From Leptolyngbya ohadii IS1 (GTDB lineage: Bacteria > Cyanobacteriota > Cyanobacteriia > Elainellales > Elainellaceae): a DNA stretch of 64,000 nt. Location: NCBI RefSeq assembly GCF_002215035.1, contig NZ_NKFP01000006.1, positions 1,934,530 through 1,998,529 on the forward strand. The letters are read 5' to 3'. This document shows, one piece after another, positions 45,595 to 53,650 of the stretch. Each line of letters starts with the position of its first letter. The stretch's first letter is position 1. The position numbers and the translations under genes are program-made. The notes under the pieces are model-generated. The model was not told the DNA's origin. It did not search any database and saw nothing but the letters and a program-made list of their open reading frames with translations.

Positions 45595-48165
45595 CTATCG
45601 GTTTTTCTCCTCACCCAGCATATTTCTTACCTTTTCAACCTGCCTGGGTGCGTTCATCTGCTCGTATAGCTCGATCGCCATCAGAAAGCTTGCCTGACTT
45701 TCTTCGACCAGCCGCATCCCCTGATAGGTCAATCCCAGCTGATAGTAAACCTCCGCCAGGTCTGCTTTCGCGCCAATTTGAATCAGCAGATTTCGGGCAT
45801 TTCGCAGATGGGCGATCGCCGCCTGAAACTGACCTCTCGATCGCTCAATCACGGCAATTCCGTTAAACGCCTTTGCCTGTACCAAGATATAGCGGCTTTG
45901 CTTGGCGTAGTCCTGCGCCTGTTGATACATCCGCATTGACAGATCAAATTCCTGGAGATGCTGATAGGTGAGTCCCAGAAAAATCAGGCTATAGCCGTAG
46001 CCCCAGCCCGTTCCCTGAAACAACGAAAACTCGCTTCGCACCTTTTGCACATACTGACGCGCCATCTGCGGCTGCTGGCAGCAGGCATAGAGAAAGGCAA
46101 GACAAAACCAGGAACCGACCGCATACACATGGCACTCCGGATTCAGGGCAAGCTGATTGACCTGCTCAAATCGCTGCATTGCCAGGGGGAGTTCCCCCAG
46201 CTCGATCTGACACAGCCCGGTGTTAAACAGCGCCAGAATCTCCAGGCTCTTGATTTGAAACTGAACCGCGATCGCCCTGGACTGCTCATGGCACCGCATC
46301 GCCTCCTGAATCCGTCCCGTAAACCAGTACAGATCCCCCAGATGGTTATAGAGTTTGCTGAGGATCTGACCCGGCGGCACCCGATCAATAATTTGCTCGA
46401 TCGCCTTTGTCATCCGCTGCAAAATGCCAATCCGGTAGGCTGCTACTCCCAGCGTTTCCTCCGGCTCCCAGGGGCAGTGCCGCCGAAACAGAAGTACCCT
46501 CGCCGCCGCCTGACAGTCGCCAATCTGCAAACAGTGATAGTAAGCCTCCAGCGCAGTCAGGGCATCCTCGACGGTTTGAATGGCTCTCACCCGTGCCGTC
46601 CAGAAAGAAGCCGCCTTTTGATTCGCAATTTGCCAGTCTGGAGTTGAGCGCAAACGGGCGATCGCCTCTGCCTGAATTGCTGGATGTAGACGATACTGAT
46701 GCTGATCCTGCTCCTGGCGGCACTCGACCAGAAACCAATCGCGCAAACAGCGCAAGACTCGACCATACTGGGTTTCCGGCACGTCCCACATCAAATAGAT
46801 CAGCGCTTCGGACGGAACCAGCGCAATGTCCTGAAAGCGATAGCAGCCCATCCGACAGAGCAGCCGATATGCCTCCGGGTAAAGCTGTTGCAGGCGATCG
46901 AAATGGCTGGCGATCAGGTCTTGCAAATCCGTTGCTTGCAGCAGATCGTCCTGGTGTGCCTGCCAGTAAGCCCCCAGGTTTCCCTCGTAGTCCAGCTGAA
47001 CCGTGCTGCTGAGAATGGTCATCGCCTTGGCATTGCCGCGATAGGAGCGGTGCATTTGTGCCAGGGATTCTGGCTCCGGCTGAACCTGCTGCTGCTCAAA
47101 AAACTCCGTCCAGGCGTTCAGATCCAACTGCGGCAAAACGTAGGACTGAAGCCTCACCGTTGCCTCGTGGACGGGTTCCCGGCTGGTGATTAGCGTAAAA
47201 GACTGAACTTCCGGATCGGTCAGCACTTCCAGCAAAGCAACGTAATGGCGATGATCCGGCAGCAGATGTCCGTGGCGATCGAGTGCCGTCTCAAAGTTAT
47301 CGAGCAAAATGCCCACAGAGACTTCGCGGAGTTTCTGCCGCAGCCGATCGAGCGCTAAGCGAAAATTGGGACTGGAATCCTCCTGAAAGTAGCGCTGTAG
47401 CCATTCCTGCACCAGCATTTCCGCCGGGACGAGGTTCTGGCTTTCCTTTGCCATCCAGCCTTCCAGCCTCAGGGCAAACCGCTGCTGCCGCAAAAATTCC
47501 GATGCCAGTGTGGTTTTTCCCAGTCCACCCTCCCCCAGAATCAGTACCGCACGAGCGTCCTTTTTCCGCAGTTCCTCCAGATCGCTCATGGCACGCACCC
47601 GCCCCACAAAGCTGAGCTTTGCCGCCTCCGGACTCACCGATCGCTGCACGACAGGATCGCTATGGTTGCCGTAGCCCGCAATTCTGCGCCAGTCGAGCTT
47701 TAGGAGTTCGCAGCACTGCTTAAATCGTTCAATATTGAGCGGTTTCCGCTGGAGCAGCCGTTGCCAGGTATTCAGGGCACTATCGCCCAACGTCGATCGA
47801 ATTACCGAAGGGCAGTCCTGGGGGTTTTCCTGCGCCGAATCCTGCTGCTCATAGAGCGCCTGACAAACTTCTAGAATTCGCTCCAGCCCCGATCGCGAAG
47901 GCTTTAGCAGAAACGCAGGCTCCACAATCAGCGTCGTTCCCTGCCGTTGCAGCACATCCACAATTTCCCCGGTAGTAATGGGAATCTCCTGCAAACAGCG
48001 AGCCAGCCAGAAAGCATTATTAAAGTAAACCTGTCCTGCCTTGCGCGGCAAAATTTCCCGTTCTACAATCGCCTGCCCCTGCCAAGATTCGCTGCTATTT
48101 CTCCAATCGTCAGTTTGCCGATCAAATGAATCGGGCGGTAATCCTTGTCGGGGATCATACGGCAT
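45595..48165 (-). CDS. STAND NTPase: NfeD-like N-terminus, NB-ARC, TPR array
   Basis: An 856-residue signal-transduction ATPase. Residues ~30-85 (PRKAGQVYFNNAFWLARCLQ, TTGEIVDVLQRQGTTLIVEP) have the pattern of an NfeD/OB-like beta barrel. Residues ~130-165 (NTWQRLLQRKPLNIERFKQC, CELLKLDWRRIAG) look like the helical module that often precedes cyanobacterial NB-ARC. The NB-ARC has Walker A LGEGGLGKTTLA (Lys217), Walker B VGILLDNFE, and LITSREP (sensor/RNBS-B-like). Residues ~600-850 are TPR repeats (LSKLYNHLGDLYWFTGRIQE, AKAFNGIAVIERSRGQFQAA, AEVYYQLGLTYQGMRLVEES). Such proteins act as regulators or defence sensors. It lies between the ABC exporter and the methyltransferase-YbaK gene. Confidence 0.85.
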   Translation of the reverse strand: MPYDPRQGLPPDSFDRQTDDWRNSSESWQGQAIVEREILPRKAGQVYFNNAFWLARCLQEIPITTGEIVDVLQRQGTTLIVEPAFLLKPSRSGLERILEVCQALYEQQDSAQENPQDCPSVIRSTLGDSALNTWQRLLQRKPLNIERFKQCCELLKLDWRRIAGYGNHSDPVVQRSVSPEAAKLSFVGRVRAMSDLEELRKKDARAVLILGEGGLGKTTLASEFLRQQRFALRLEGWMAKESQNLVPAEMLVQEWLQRYFQEDSSPNFRLALDRLRQKLREVSVGILLDNFETALDRHGHLLPDHRHYVALLEVLTDPEVQSFTLITSREPVHEATVRLQSYVLPQLDLNAWTEFFEQQQVQPEPESLAQMHRSYRGNAKAMTILSSTVQLDYEGNLGAYWQAHQDDLLQATDLQDLIASHFDRLQQLYPEAYRLLCRMGCYRFQDIALVPSEALIYLMWDVPETQYGRVLRCLRDWFLVECRQEQDQHQYRLHPAIQAEAIARLRSTPDWQIANQKAASFWTARVRAIQTVEDALTALEAYYHCLQIGDCQAAARVLLFRRHCPWEPEETLGVAAYRIGILQRMTKAIEQIIDRVPPGQILSKLYNHLGDLYWFTGRIQEAMRCHEQSRAIAVQFQIKSLEILALFNTGLCQIELGELPLAMQRFEQVNQLALNPECHVYAVGSWFCLAFLYACCQQPQMARQYVQKVRSEFSLFQGTGWGYGYSLIFLGLTYQHLQEFDLSMRMYQQAQDYAKQSRYILVQAKAFNGIAVIERSRGQFQAAIAHLRNARNLLIQIGAKADLAEVYYQLGLTYQGMRLVEESQASFLMAIELYEQMNAPRQVEKVRNMLGEEKNR

Positions 48166-48414
48166 TCTGGCAGACTCCGGCGATCGGGCAACGGTGCGAG
48201 GGACAGGTTTGCGGGAAACAGGTTTGCAGGAAACGAAATTGAGTTACTGCCTCAGGGACATTTACTTCTTTTATTGTGGGGGATGATCGGGGAGGCGATC
48301 GGAATATCCGCTAAAAATCGAAAGAATTGCCCAGTTCTCACCGTTCTCTAAGGGAGTTCTTTAAGGGAGCCAGGGGGATCGCCAGGCGATAGAGTAACCC
48401 CCAGCCCCAATTCC

Positions 48415-50244
48415 CTACGCGCTCACCGGAAGATCCATCTGCGATCCCTGGAGCTGATGCAGCCGATGGTAAACGCCCCGTTGCCGCAATAGCTCCTCAT
48501 GGGAACCCACTTCCGCGATCGTTCCTCTGTCCAACACCACAATCTGATCGGCATCGCGAATCGTGCTGAGCCGATGGGCAATGATGAGGGTCGTGCGAGT
48601 CCCCAGAATTGAGTGCATTGCCTGCTGAATGGCGCGTTCCGATTCTGAGTCCAGGCTGGACGTGGCTTCATCGAAGACCAGCACATCCGGATCAACCAGC
48701 AGGGCACGGGCAATTCCCAAACGCTGCCGCTGTCCACCAGAAAGCCGCATTCCCCGTTCGCCGACCTGGGTGTAATAGCCCTCTGGCAACTGTTGAATAA
48801 AGCCATCTGCCTGGGCAATACGACAGGCTTCCTGCACCTGCTCCATCGTGGCGAAAGGATTGCCGTAGAGCAAATTATCGAGCAGCGTACCGTTAAACAA
48901 ATCTACGTCCTGATGCACGATCGCCAGCCGCCGCCGAAAGGAAGCTACATCCAGTTTACGAACGTCCTCCCCGTCGATCAAAATCCGTCCGCGATCGGGT
49001 TCAAAGTAGCGAAACAGCAGTTTGACCAGCGTGGATTTGCCGGAGCCGGAACGTCCCACTAGCGCGATCGTCTGGCAGGGTTCAATCAGCAAATTGATGT
49101 CGTGCAGCACGGAATGATCGGGCTTGTAGCCAAAGGAGAGATTCGTGAAGTGAACCTTTCCCGTAAACCGATACTGCTGACGTTCCCAGGGCAGGGTGGC
49201 AATTTCCACGGGGGCATCCGATCCGGTGGGCTGCTGCATCAGCTCATGGAAGCGCAGCATGGGGACATATCGCTTCGCCAGGGTTTCGGTCAGTCCATGA
49301 ATGGGAGACAGCTCCGCGAATGCCATGTTGGCGATCGTAAAGGTCGTAATAAAGTGACCCAGGGAAATGCGATTCTGAACGGCGGCGAGCAGGGTGAAGG
49401 ACAACACGCAGAACACGCAGCACTGAACTAAGGTGTTTTGCCGACAGTTGAGCTTCACGTAGCCCGTATGGACGCGATGATGCAGCACTTTGTATTCCCG
49501 CTCTAATCGCTCCCGCTGCCGTTTTAGCTCGATCGCCTCCGTCGCAAATGCCTTAACGGTTTTGATGTTGTTGACAATTTCGGCAGTCCGGCTGTCCGTA
49601 TCTTCGCGATAGCGTTCTACCCGCTTTTCCTGCTGCACCAACTGACGCAAGCCGCGAAAATTCATGCTCAGAATCAGCACAAAAGAGACTAACAGGGCGA
49701 TCGCAATTCGCCATTCGATCAGGCTGATGATCAAAAAAATGCCAAACAGCCGACAGAGCTTGGGGATCAGCTGTCCTGCGACTTCGCCAAATGCCCAGGT
49801 ATGGTGGGTAATGCCGCTGCTAATCCGCCCGGAGATGCGTCCAGAGTTGTTTTCGTCGTAGAAGCCTACGGGGAGGGTCAGCAGTTTCTCCAGCGATTTG
49901 CGAAAGTGATCCCGCCGCGATCGCAGTGCCGTACTCCAGCTGAGCCACGAACTAATCCAGGGCTGAATCGGGGCACGAACCACCGTCGCCAGGAAAATAA
50001 TCCCCAATAAAACACTGAGCGTTAGGGTGCGATCGTTGGGGAGGTGCGTCCAGTGGGCGATCGTATTCACTCCATTCTGGATCATTGCGTCAACGGGCTG
50101 ATTGGACAAGGCGTTGAGCAACTGCCCCATCGTGTAGGGCGCAACTAGATCAATCAATTGAAAGGCACTAATGCCAACGGTACTGAGCAGTGCTACTCCC
50201 CAGTAAGGACGGTAATAGCCTGCGATATCTCGAATACTAGCCAT
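48415..50244 (-). CDS. ABC exporter, fused permease-ATPase
   Basis: A 609-residue half-transporter with a six-span membrane domain (~1-320) fused to an ATPase. ATPase motifs: Walker A VGRSGSGKSTLVKLL, Q-loop IVHQDVDLFNGTLLDN, signature LSGGQRQRLGIARALL, Walker B VLVFDEATSSLDSESE and the His switch IIAHRLSTI. It most likely works as a homodimer exporting a hydrophobic compound, lipid or peptide. There is no C39 peptidase domain. It is first of the co-directional group 50244 to 41734, although gaps of 150-250 bp leave operon status open. A 16-bp palindrome lies ~83 bp upstream of its start. Confidence 0.94.
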   Translation of the reverse strand: MASIRDIAGYYRPYWGVALLSTVGISAFQLIDLVAPYTMGQLLNALSNQPVDAMIQNGVNTIAHWTHLPNDRTLTLSVLLGIIFLATVVRAPIQPWISSWLSWSTALRSRRDHFRKSLEKLLTLPVGFYDENNSGRISGRISSGITHHTWAFGEVAGQLIPKLCRLFGIFLIISLIEWRIAIALLVSFVLILSMNFRGLRQLVQQEKRVERYREDTDSRTAEIVNNIKTVKAFATEAIELKRQRERLEREYKVLHHRVHTGYVKLNCRQNTLVQCCVFCVLSFTLLAAVQNRISLGHFITTFTIANMAFAELSPIHGLTETLAKRYVPMLRFHELMQQPTGSDAPVEIATLPWERQQYRFTGKVHFTNLSFGYKPDHSVLHDINLLIEPCQTIALVGRSGSGKSTLVKLLFRYFEPDRGRILIDGEDVRKLDVASFRRRLAIVHQDVDLFNGTLLDNLLYGNPFATMEQVQEACRIAQADGFIQQLPEGYYTQVGERGMRLSGGQRQRLGIARALLVDPDVLVFDEATSSLDSESERAIQQAMHSILGTRTTLIIAHRLSTIRDADQIVVLDRGTIAEVGSHEELLRQRGVYHRLHQLQGSQMDLPVSA

Positions 50245-50847
50245 CTACTCTTTGCGTTGCGTACTTAACGATTGCGTACATAGAGGAGTCTCGATGAATA
50301 GCGATCGCGAAGTCATCCGAAGATTTTCTGCCTTTAGGCAGATGCCTATACGCGAGAAATGCTCGCCTTTTTTCTTCAATTAATATTTTCTTCAAAGCTT
50401 AATTGATTCCCAATTCGGTCTGAGCCTTTCCATCAGAAGGATTGACGAACATTCGACGGTCAGGATTTGTAGCATATGCGCTACAGTTCAGTCCGCTTCT
50501 TCTGGGTCGCACAGAAAACGTTACAGCCCTAAGTATTATCTTTAATACAAGCTTATCTACGTATTAAATCGCCTGGAATTCATTTATTTAGGGCAGTACT
50601 CCTATTTTTTGATACTTATATTAGTGTTATTTATTTCTTTCAGCTCTCAGTAAAACTCATACTTTATTTGCTTTTGTAAAGTCTCGTCAGTGAAATTACT
50701 TAAAAAAGATGTTTTTCGAGAAGTTAATCTCACTGTCAAACTCATCTGTAAGGATTAATGCAGGGGCTAAAGCGGAACTGCTTCACCCATAGAGCAAATT
50801 AGGGAACGATCGAGATATCCCGATCGCCAAATGCCCTCAGGAAGAAG
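50245..50847. other. Divergent AT-rich spacer between ABC exporter and rtcB
   Basis: About 600 bp. A perfect 16-bp palindrome, TCTGCCTTTAGGCAGA, lies at 50327-50342, 83 bp upstream of the ABC exporter start, and may be an operator or short hairpin. The rest (50380-50760) is AT-rich with no ORF or strong hairpin. The rtcB promoter follows at 50848. Confidence 0.55.
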
Positions 50848-50890
50848 TTGTAGTATGGTCTTGACGTTTTTGTATTATACATACTACAAT
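50848..50890 (+). promoter_or_regulatory. rtcB promoter framed by a 10-bp inverted repeat
   Basis: A sigma70-like promoter: -35 TTGACG (50861-50866), 18-bp spacer, -10 TACAAT (50885-50890). Perfect 10-bp arms TTGTAGTATG (50848-50857) and CATACTACAA (50880-50889) flank the -35 and overlap the -10, so a dimeric regulator bound here would control access of polymerase. The predicted start lies ~20 bp before the rtcB ATG. Confidence 0.7.
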
Positions 50891-50916
50891 TGTAATATGA
50901 GCTAGGATACGCAACC

Positions 50917-52098
50917 ATGCCTTACGAACAGTTACCGATTTCAACTCCAGTTCCCGTGCTTTCCTGGGCAGGGCACGAATTAGGATCTCAGGAAATGCAG
51001 ATGGCGAAGAACGTCGCCGCTTTGCCGTTTGTCCATAAACACATTGCGCTGATGCCGGATGTCCATTTGGGGAAGGGTGCGCTGGTGGGTTCGGTGATTG
51101 CCACAAAGGAGGCGATCGTCCCTGCGGCTGTGGGGGTGGATATTGGCTGTGGAATGTGTGCCGTAAAAACCCCCTATCGTGCCGAACAGCTCGACAGCAA
51201 GCTGAAGCAAATTCGCTCGGACATCGAACGGATGATTCCGGTGGGCTTCAACGAGAATTCCAATGTTGACAAGGAAGTTTCTAATTGGCAGGGCTGGCGC
51301 AGCTTTAAGGATCTACATTCTGGCGTGCAGCGGCTCGAATCCAAAGCAATGAAGCAAATGGGTTCACTCGGCGGCGGCAATCACTTTATCGAATGCTGTG
51401 TGGACGCCGAAGAGAATGTCTGGCTGATGCTGCATTCCGGTTCGCGCAACATCGGCAATATGCTGGCGCAGCGCCACATCGAAACGGCAAAGGATCTTGC
51501 CAAACTCGCCGGATCAAAACTGCCTGATCCCGATCTGGCTCACTTTGTCCAGGGCACGCCCGAATTCGAGGCATACTGGCACGATTTGCAGTGGGCACAA
51601 AACTACGCCCTGTTTAACCGCGCCGTGATGATGAACCGCTTTAAGCAGGTCGTGGAACGCCACGTTGCAGGCGGCAAGCCCTTTAAGCCCTCGATCCAGG
51701 TAAACTGTCACCACAACTACGCCGAGCGGGAAATCCATTTCGGTGAGGAGGTCTATGTGACCCGCAAGGGGGCAGTCCGGGCGCAGCAGGAAGACTATGG
51801 CATTATTCCCGGCTCGATGGGGGCAAAATCCTTCATCGTTAAGGGCAAGGGCAATGCCCAGAGCTACTGCTCCTGTTCCCACGGGGCTGGACGGCTGATG
51901 TCTCGCAATAAGGCAAAGCTTAACTTCACCCTGGACGATCTGATTCAGCAGACGCAGGGCGTGGAGTGCCGCAAAGACGAGGGCATTCTGGACGAAATTC
52001 CCGGAGCCTATAAGCCGATCGAACAGGTGATGGCAAATCAGTCCGATCTGGTGGAAGTGGTTGCGACGCTGAAGCAGGTTCTCTGTGTGAAGGGATGA
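50917..52098 (+). CDS. rtcB: RNA-splicing ligase RtcB
   Basis: GTP- and Mn2+-dependent ligase that joins 2',3'-cyclic phosphate or 3'-phosphate ends to 5'-OH RNA in RNA repair. Conserved motifs: LMPDVHLGKGALVGSVIATK, GVDIGCGMCAVKT with the metal-binding Asp/Cys, SLGGGNHFIECC, MLHSGSRNIG, CHHNYAE, and the guanylated His in CSCSHGAGRLMSR. At 393 aa it is the shorter RtcB form without intein. No rtcA or rtcR (Fis-type activator) is adjacent; control is likely through the inverted repeat in its promoter. It is monocistronic. Confidence 0.96.
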   Translation: MPYEQLPISTPVPVLSWAGHELGSQEMQMAKNVAALPFVHKHIALMPDVHLGKGALVGSVIATKEAIVPAAVGVDIGCGMCAVKTPYRAEQLDSKLKQIRSDIERMIPVGFNENSNVDKEVSNWQGWRSFKDLHSGVQRLESKAMKQMGSLGGGNHFIECCVDAEENVWLMLHSGSRNIGNMLAQRHIETAKDLAKLAGSKLPDPDLAHFVQGTPEFEAYWHDLQWAQNYALFNRAVMMNRFKQVVERHVAGGKPFKPSIQVNCHHNYAEREIHFGEEVYVTRKGAVRAQQEDYGIIPGSMGAKSFIVKGKGNAQSYCSCSHGAGRLMSRNKAKLNFTLDDLIQQTQGVECRKDEGILDEIPGAYKPIEQVMANQSDLVEVVATLKQVLCVKG

Positions 52099-52276
52099 TG
52101 TGTGAGACGAAGCAAAAATCATGCATAGACTAGCATCATCTCCTTCTAGAGCAGATGACGATTAAGCTGACGATCGGCTGACGATCGATTGTTGCTGACT
52201 AACCTCCGTAAGGGCAGCTCGCAAACCGCCCCTCCCCCTTACACCTCTCCACTGAGGTCTAAATTTTGGGTCTAGC

Positions 52277-53476
52277 TTATTCTGCAAGCGAATCATCAAT
52301 TGATTCTTGCATTGATCCGATCGGCTGATCCCGCGTCGAGATATTGGGTTGGCTCAATCGTTCTGCATTCAGTTCGATCGGTTTTGGCTCAATCGGTCTT
52401 ACGGTCGTCGGTGTTTTGGGTTCGTTTTTGGGTTCATCGACGGGCAGTTCGTTGTTTCGCTTAGCGGCACGATCGCTTAAATAGGTCAAAATCGAAGGCG
52501 ACCAGGCAGAATGGCTGTCTTTACCGAACGCCCGCTCTTTGCCAATGCCGCCCGGTTTGGGCAGGAGCCGATTCATCGCGCCCAGTAGACTCGTGGCGAG
52601 TCCGGGAAACAGCCCATAGATTTTGACGGCAAACCAGGTGGGAAATGGCACAATCACTTCCGCAGCGCCCTGGCGCAGTCCAGCGATCGTGGCACGGGAA
52701 ACCTGCTCGGCACTGGCAGAAACGATCGGCAGCGAATCCCCAATGCTAAACCAGGCAAATTCCTTACGATGCTGACCTTTGACAATACCGTGATCCACAA
52801 CGCCTGTACGAATAAAGCCGGGACAGACGGTGGTGACCACAATATTGTCCTTTGCCAGTTCGGTTCGCATCCCTTCCGATAAACCCACCAGGGCAAACTT
52901 GCTGGCGCAGTAGGCTACCATGTGGGGCGATGCGACCTTTCCGCCGATCGAGGAAATGTTGACGATCCGTCCGCTCTGGCGCTGCTGCATCTGGGGCAAA
53001 ACGGCGTAGGTGGTGTAGAGGGATGCCCAGAAATGCAGTTTCATCAGATCGTCGTAGTCCTGCATCGTCAGATTTTCGATCGGACTGATAATATCCGTTC
53101 CCGCATTGTTAATCAAAATATCGAGGGTGCCAAAGCGCTGTCTGACGTGCCACAGCATCTGTTCAACCTGCATCTGCACGGTGACATCACAGGTAACAGC
53201 GAAAACATCGCCGCGTTGCGATAATTCGGTTTGTGCCCGCTCAAGTTCCGCTTCGTCCCGCGCACAGATGGCAACCTTTGCCCCAGCATCGAGTAACTGA
53301 CGCGCCATCACCAGCCCTAAACCACGCGACCCGCCTGTAATCAGCGCCGTTTTTCCTTCCAGGTCATAGCTTTGAATCCGAAACTGGCGATCGAGCAACA
53401 GAAAACCGGGCAGGAGGGCAAAGGCAAAGGCAATCAGGTTAAACAGGCTGCCGTAGTGAATGTCTAGAATTCCCAT
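52277..53476 (-). CDS. Short-chain dehydrogenase/reductase with membrane anchor and Pro-rich tail
   Basis: About 399 residues from ATG 53476, six bases after GGGAGG. A hydrophobic N-terminal segment (LFNLIAFAFALLPGFLLL) may anchor it. The classical SDR core follows: TGGSRGLGLVMA (NAD(P) site), CDVTVQMQVEQM, NNAG, ISS, and the YxxxK active site in VAYCASKFAL with VCPGFIRTG. The C-terminal ~85 residues are Pro/Glu/Asn-rich and disordered (KRNNELPVDEPKNEPKTP). The substrate is unknown; the MKIYG-like hydrophobic region after the core resembles SDRs acting on lipids. Confidence 0.87.
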   Translation of the reverse strand: MGILDIHYGSLFNLIAFAFALLPGFLLLDRQFRIQSYDLEGKTALITGGSRGLGLVMARQLLDAGAKVAICARDEAELERAQTELSQRGDVFAVTCDVTVQMQVEQMLWHVRQRFGTLDILINNAGTDIISPIENLTMQDYDDLMKLHFWASLYTTYAVLPQMQQRQSGRIVNISSIGGKVASPHMVAYCASKFALVGLSEGMRTELAKDNIVVTTVCPGFIRTGVVDHGIVKGQHRKEFAWFSIGDSLPIVSASAEQVSRATIAGLRQGAAEVIVPFPTWFAVKIYGLFPGLATSLLGAMNRLLPKPGGIGKERAFGKDSHSAWSPSILTYLSDRAAKRNNELPVDEPKNEPKTPTTVRPIEPKPIELNAERLSQPNISTRDQPIGSMQESIDDSLAE

Positions 53477-53650
53477 ACTCATCCTCCCGTGATTCAGGTT
53501 CCCGTGATTCGGGCAATTGGTTTCGCTGTGACCCCGATCGAATTTCCGGAACAATTGCATCTTAGGCTGTTCCTTAATCCACGTTAGGCAACAATGCGGG
53601 CAATGTTCTCCTTCACCGGGGGGAGATAACTGGGAACGGATAAGTAATCA

